The position numbers were made by a program, and so were the translations under genes. DNA of 7,036 nucleotides. It comes from CAIKBL01 sp043734785. Lineage in GTDB: Bacteria > Pseudomonadota > Gammaproteobacteria > Ga0077536. Below, piece by piece: positions 6,024-7,036 of this stretch. Within the stretch, counting starts at the first letter, position 1. Each line of letters opens with the position of its first letter. The notes under the pieces were generated by a model. It saw only the letters and a list, made by a program, of their open reading frames with translations, had not been told where the DNA came from and ran no database searches. The DNA lies in the NCBI GenBank assembly GCA_043734785.1, contig JAYTEX010000019.1:1-7036 (forward strand). Reading direction: 5' to 3'.

Positions 6024-7036
6024 TCGGGAATGCTCGCGCGGCGCATCGTGCCCGCCTCTTGCGCGAGCGCATTGCCGTGGCTCAGCGGGACGTCAAGCGT
6101 GGCGGGTGGTGGCAGCGCGAGAAAACCGTATAGCGCGCGCAGGTTGCTACGAAAAAGATGTTCAAAGCTTGCCACGCTGGGCGCCGGATTGTCGTCACCT
6201 AGCCACCAGAACCAGTCCGAGCCCTCGCAGGCACTCAGCAACTCCTCGGCGCGCGCACGGGCTGCGGGTGCGAGCAATGGCGCCGACCGATCGTAGGCCG
6301 TCTTGGCTGCGCACAGCAGATCCCACGCGCGATTTTTGTCGGGCTCGCCAATCCAGGTGGTTAAAGTGCCGTAGACCCAACTGCCGGCACACACTCGCGG
6401 CAACGGCCACCAGCGCGCCTGCTGCGTCGCTGAACCCAGCACGGTTTGGAAGGTCGTTGTGCGCAGGCTTGGATGGGCGGATAACTCGGCGTACAGCGCC
6501 TCAAAAAAATAAAACGCGTTGTAGGGGTAGTATTCCCAGGCATTTTCTCCATCTAGCGCGACACACACCAGGGGCGTTTCATCCGCTGGTGCGGCGGCTA
6601 GGATTGCTTCCAGTTCTTCGATGAAATGCCGCGCGGCGTCGTACGCATCCCATTTGGCATACTCGAAACCGATGAGATCCGACAGGCGATCATCGCGAAA
6701 AAATACCGTGACACCGGTCGCATCCCGCCAAGGGCGGTATAAATGATGTGCGCGGGTATAGGTCTGCCCGGCCTGGTGCAGGGTATTGGCGAGGACCGCT
6801 TCGCCACTGGCGGCCCACGCAAAGTTGGCTTGCGCGAATATTTCGAGGAACGGCGCGGAGATTGCTCCTTCGGCTGGCCATGCACCTATGGCCGCTGATC
6901 CGAAGCGCGCCGCATGCGTTGTCTTGGCCTGCGCGCAGTGTCGCGCGAGACGCGCGGCCCCGTCGTGGTAACCGGCGGCTTGCGGGAGTGCGAGCTCAGG
7001 GAGCGCTTCGCGCGCGGCCGCGAAATCCAGCAGCAG
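6020..7036 (-). CDS. GH57 alpha-amylase/amylopullulanase-like enzyme, N-terminus beyond the window
   Basis: The frame is open from the window edge at 7036 to TGA at 6022-6020, giving 338 residues with no N-terminus. GTG at 6568 could be taken as a start, but conserved GH57 sequence continues 5' of it, so that codon is an internal Val. Visible motifs, numbered from the edge: GAWPAEGAIS (51-60), the GH57 region carrying the expected nucleophile Glu56; FAWAASGEAVL (72-82); FFRDDRLSDLIGFEYAKW (112-129); and VALDGENAWEYYP (159-171), with expected acid/base Asp162. The helical C-terminal region includes SDWFWWLGDDN. This matches the bacterial alpha-amylase/amylopullulanase branch of GH57, which hydrolyses alpha-1,4 and sometimes alpha-1,6 bonds. 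The catalytic histidine region (HxHQP) would lie upstream of the window. The gene overlaps the glucanotransferase by 4 nt, so the two form an operon for alpha-glucan remodelling. Alpha-amylase versus debranching activity cannot be decided here. Confidence 0.88.
   Translation of the reverse strand: MLLDFAAAREALPELALPQAAGYHDGAARLARHCAQAKTTHAARFGSAAIGAWPAEGAISAPFLEIFAQANFAWAASGEAVLANTLHQAGQTYTRAHHLYRPWRDATGVTVFFRDDRLSDLIGFEYAKWDAYDAARHFIEELEAILAAAPADETPLVCVALDGENAWEYYPYNAFYFFEALYAELSAHPSLRTTTFQTVLGSATQQARWWPLPRVCAGSWVYGTLTTWIGEPDKNRAWDLLCAAKTAYDRSAPLLAPAARARAEELLSACEGSDWFWWLGDDNPAPSVASFEHLFRSNLRALYGFLALPPPATLDVPLSHGNALAQEAGTMRRASIPE

Noticed and set aside
5004..6296. Long forward-strand ORFs (189 and 201 codons) opposite the GH57 genes
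   Set aside because: They lie antisense to clearly conserved GH57 coding sequence, show low-complexity Arg/Gly-rich translations with no recognisable family, and are expected as shadows in GC-rich DNA.

Overview
This 7 kb window looks like ordinary chromosomal DNA from a GC-rich (about 60% by eye) proteobacterium, most likely a gammaproteobacterium. The grounds are family resemblance only: a SulP anion transporter, an HU-like protein, a DUF1631-type module and an adjacent pair of GH57 glucan enzymes. There is no rRNA, tRNA, insertion sequence, phage gene or CRISPR array, and the species cannot be named from this sequence.

Layout. Positions 1-921 (+) hold the C-terminal part of a SulP transporter with its STAS domain; the 5' end lies outside the window. 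Positions 961-2523 (+) encode a 520-aa polytopic membrane protein resembling GT-C (ArnT/PMT-like) glycosyltransferases. A 276-bp gap at 2524-2799 follows. It carries a candidate promoter, a short hairpin and a 30-codon ORF behind a well-spaced Shine-Dalgarno sequence. Positions 2800-3135 (+) encode an HU-type DNA-binding protein, closed by a strong intrinsic terminator at 3157-3192.

The rest of the window is on the minus strand and converges on that terminator. In transcription order it holds an edge-truncated GH57 alpha-amylase/amylopullulanase-like gene (7036 down to 6020). Next comes a complete 670-aa GH57 4-alpha-glucanotransferase with DUF1925/DUF1926 domains (6023-4011), overlapping the first by 4 nt in an ATGA arrangement. 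After a 222-bp gap comes a 173-aa protein resembling only the C-terminal end of DUF1631 proteins (3788-3267).

How the genes fit together. The two GH57 enzymes form a tight, probably translationally coupled pair that would act in turn on glycogen or maltodextrin: one cleaves or debranches alpha-glucan, the other transfers glucan chains between acceptors. The SulP and GT-C genes share a strand with a 39-bp gap and may be co-transcribed, but no shared pathway is evident. I found no convincing new multi-gene system. The items most worth a second look are the HU leader with its micro-ORF, the free-standing DUF1631 C-terminal-like protein beside the glucan genes, and small repeat/hairpin structures at the ends of the minus-strand genes.
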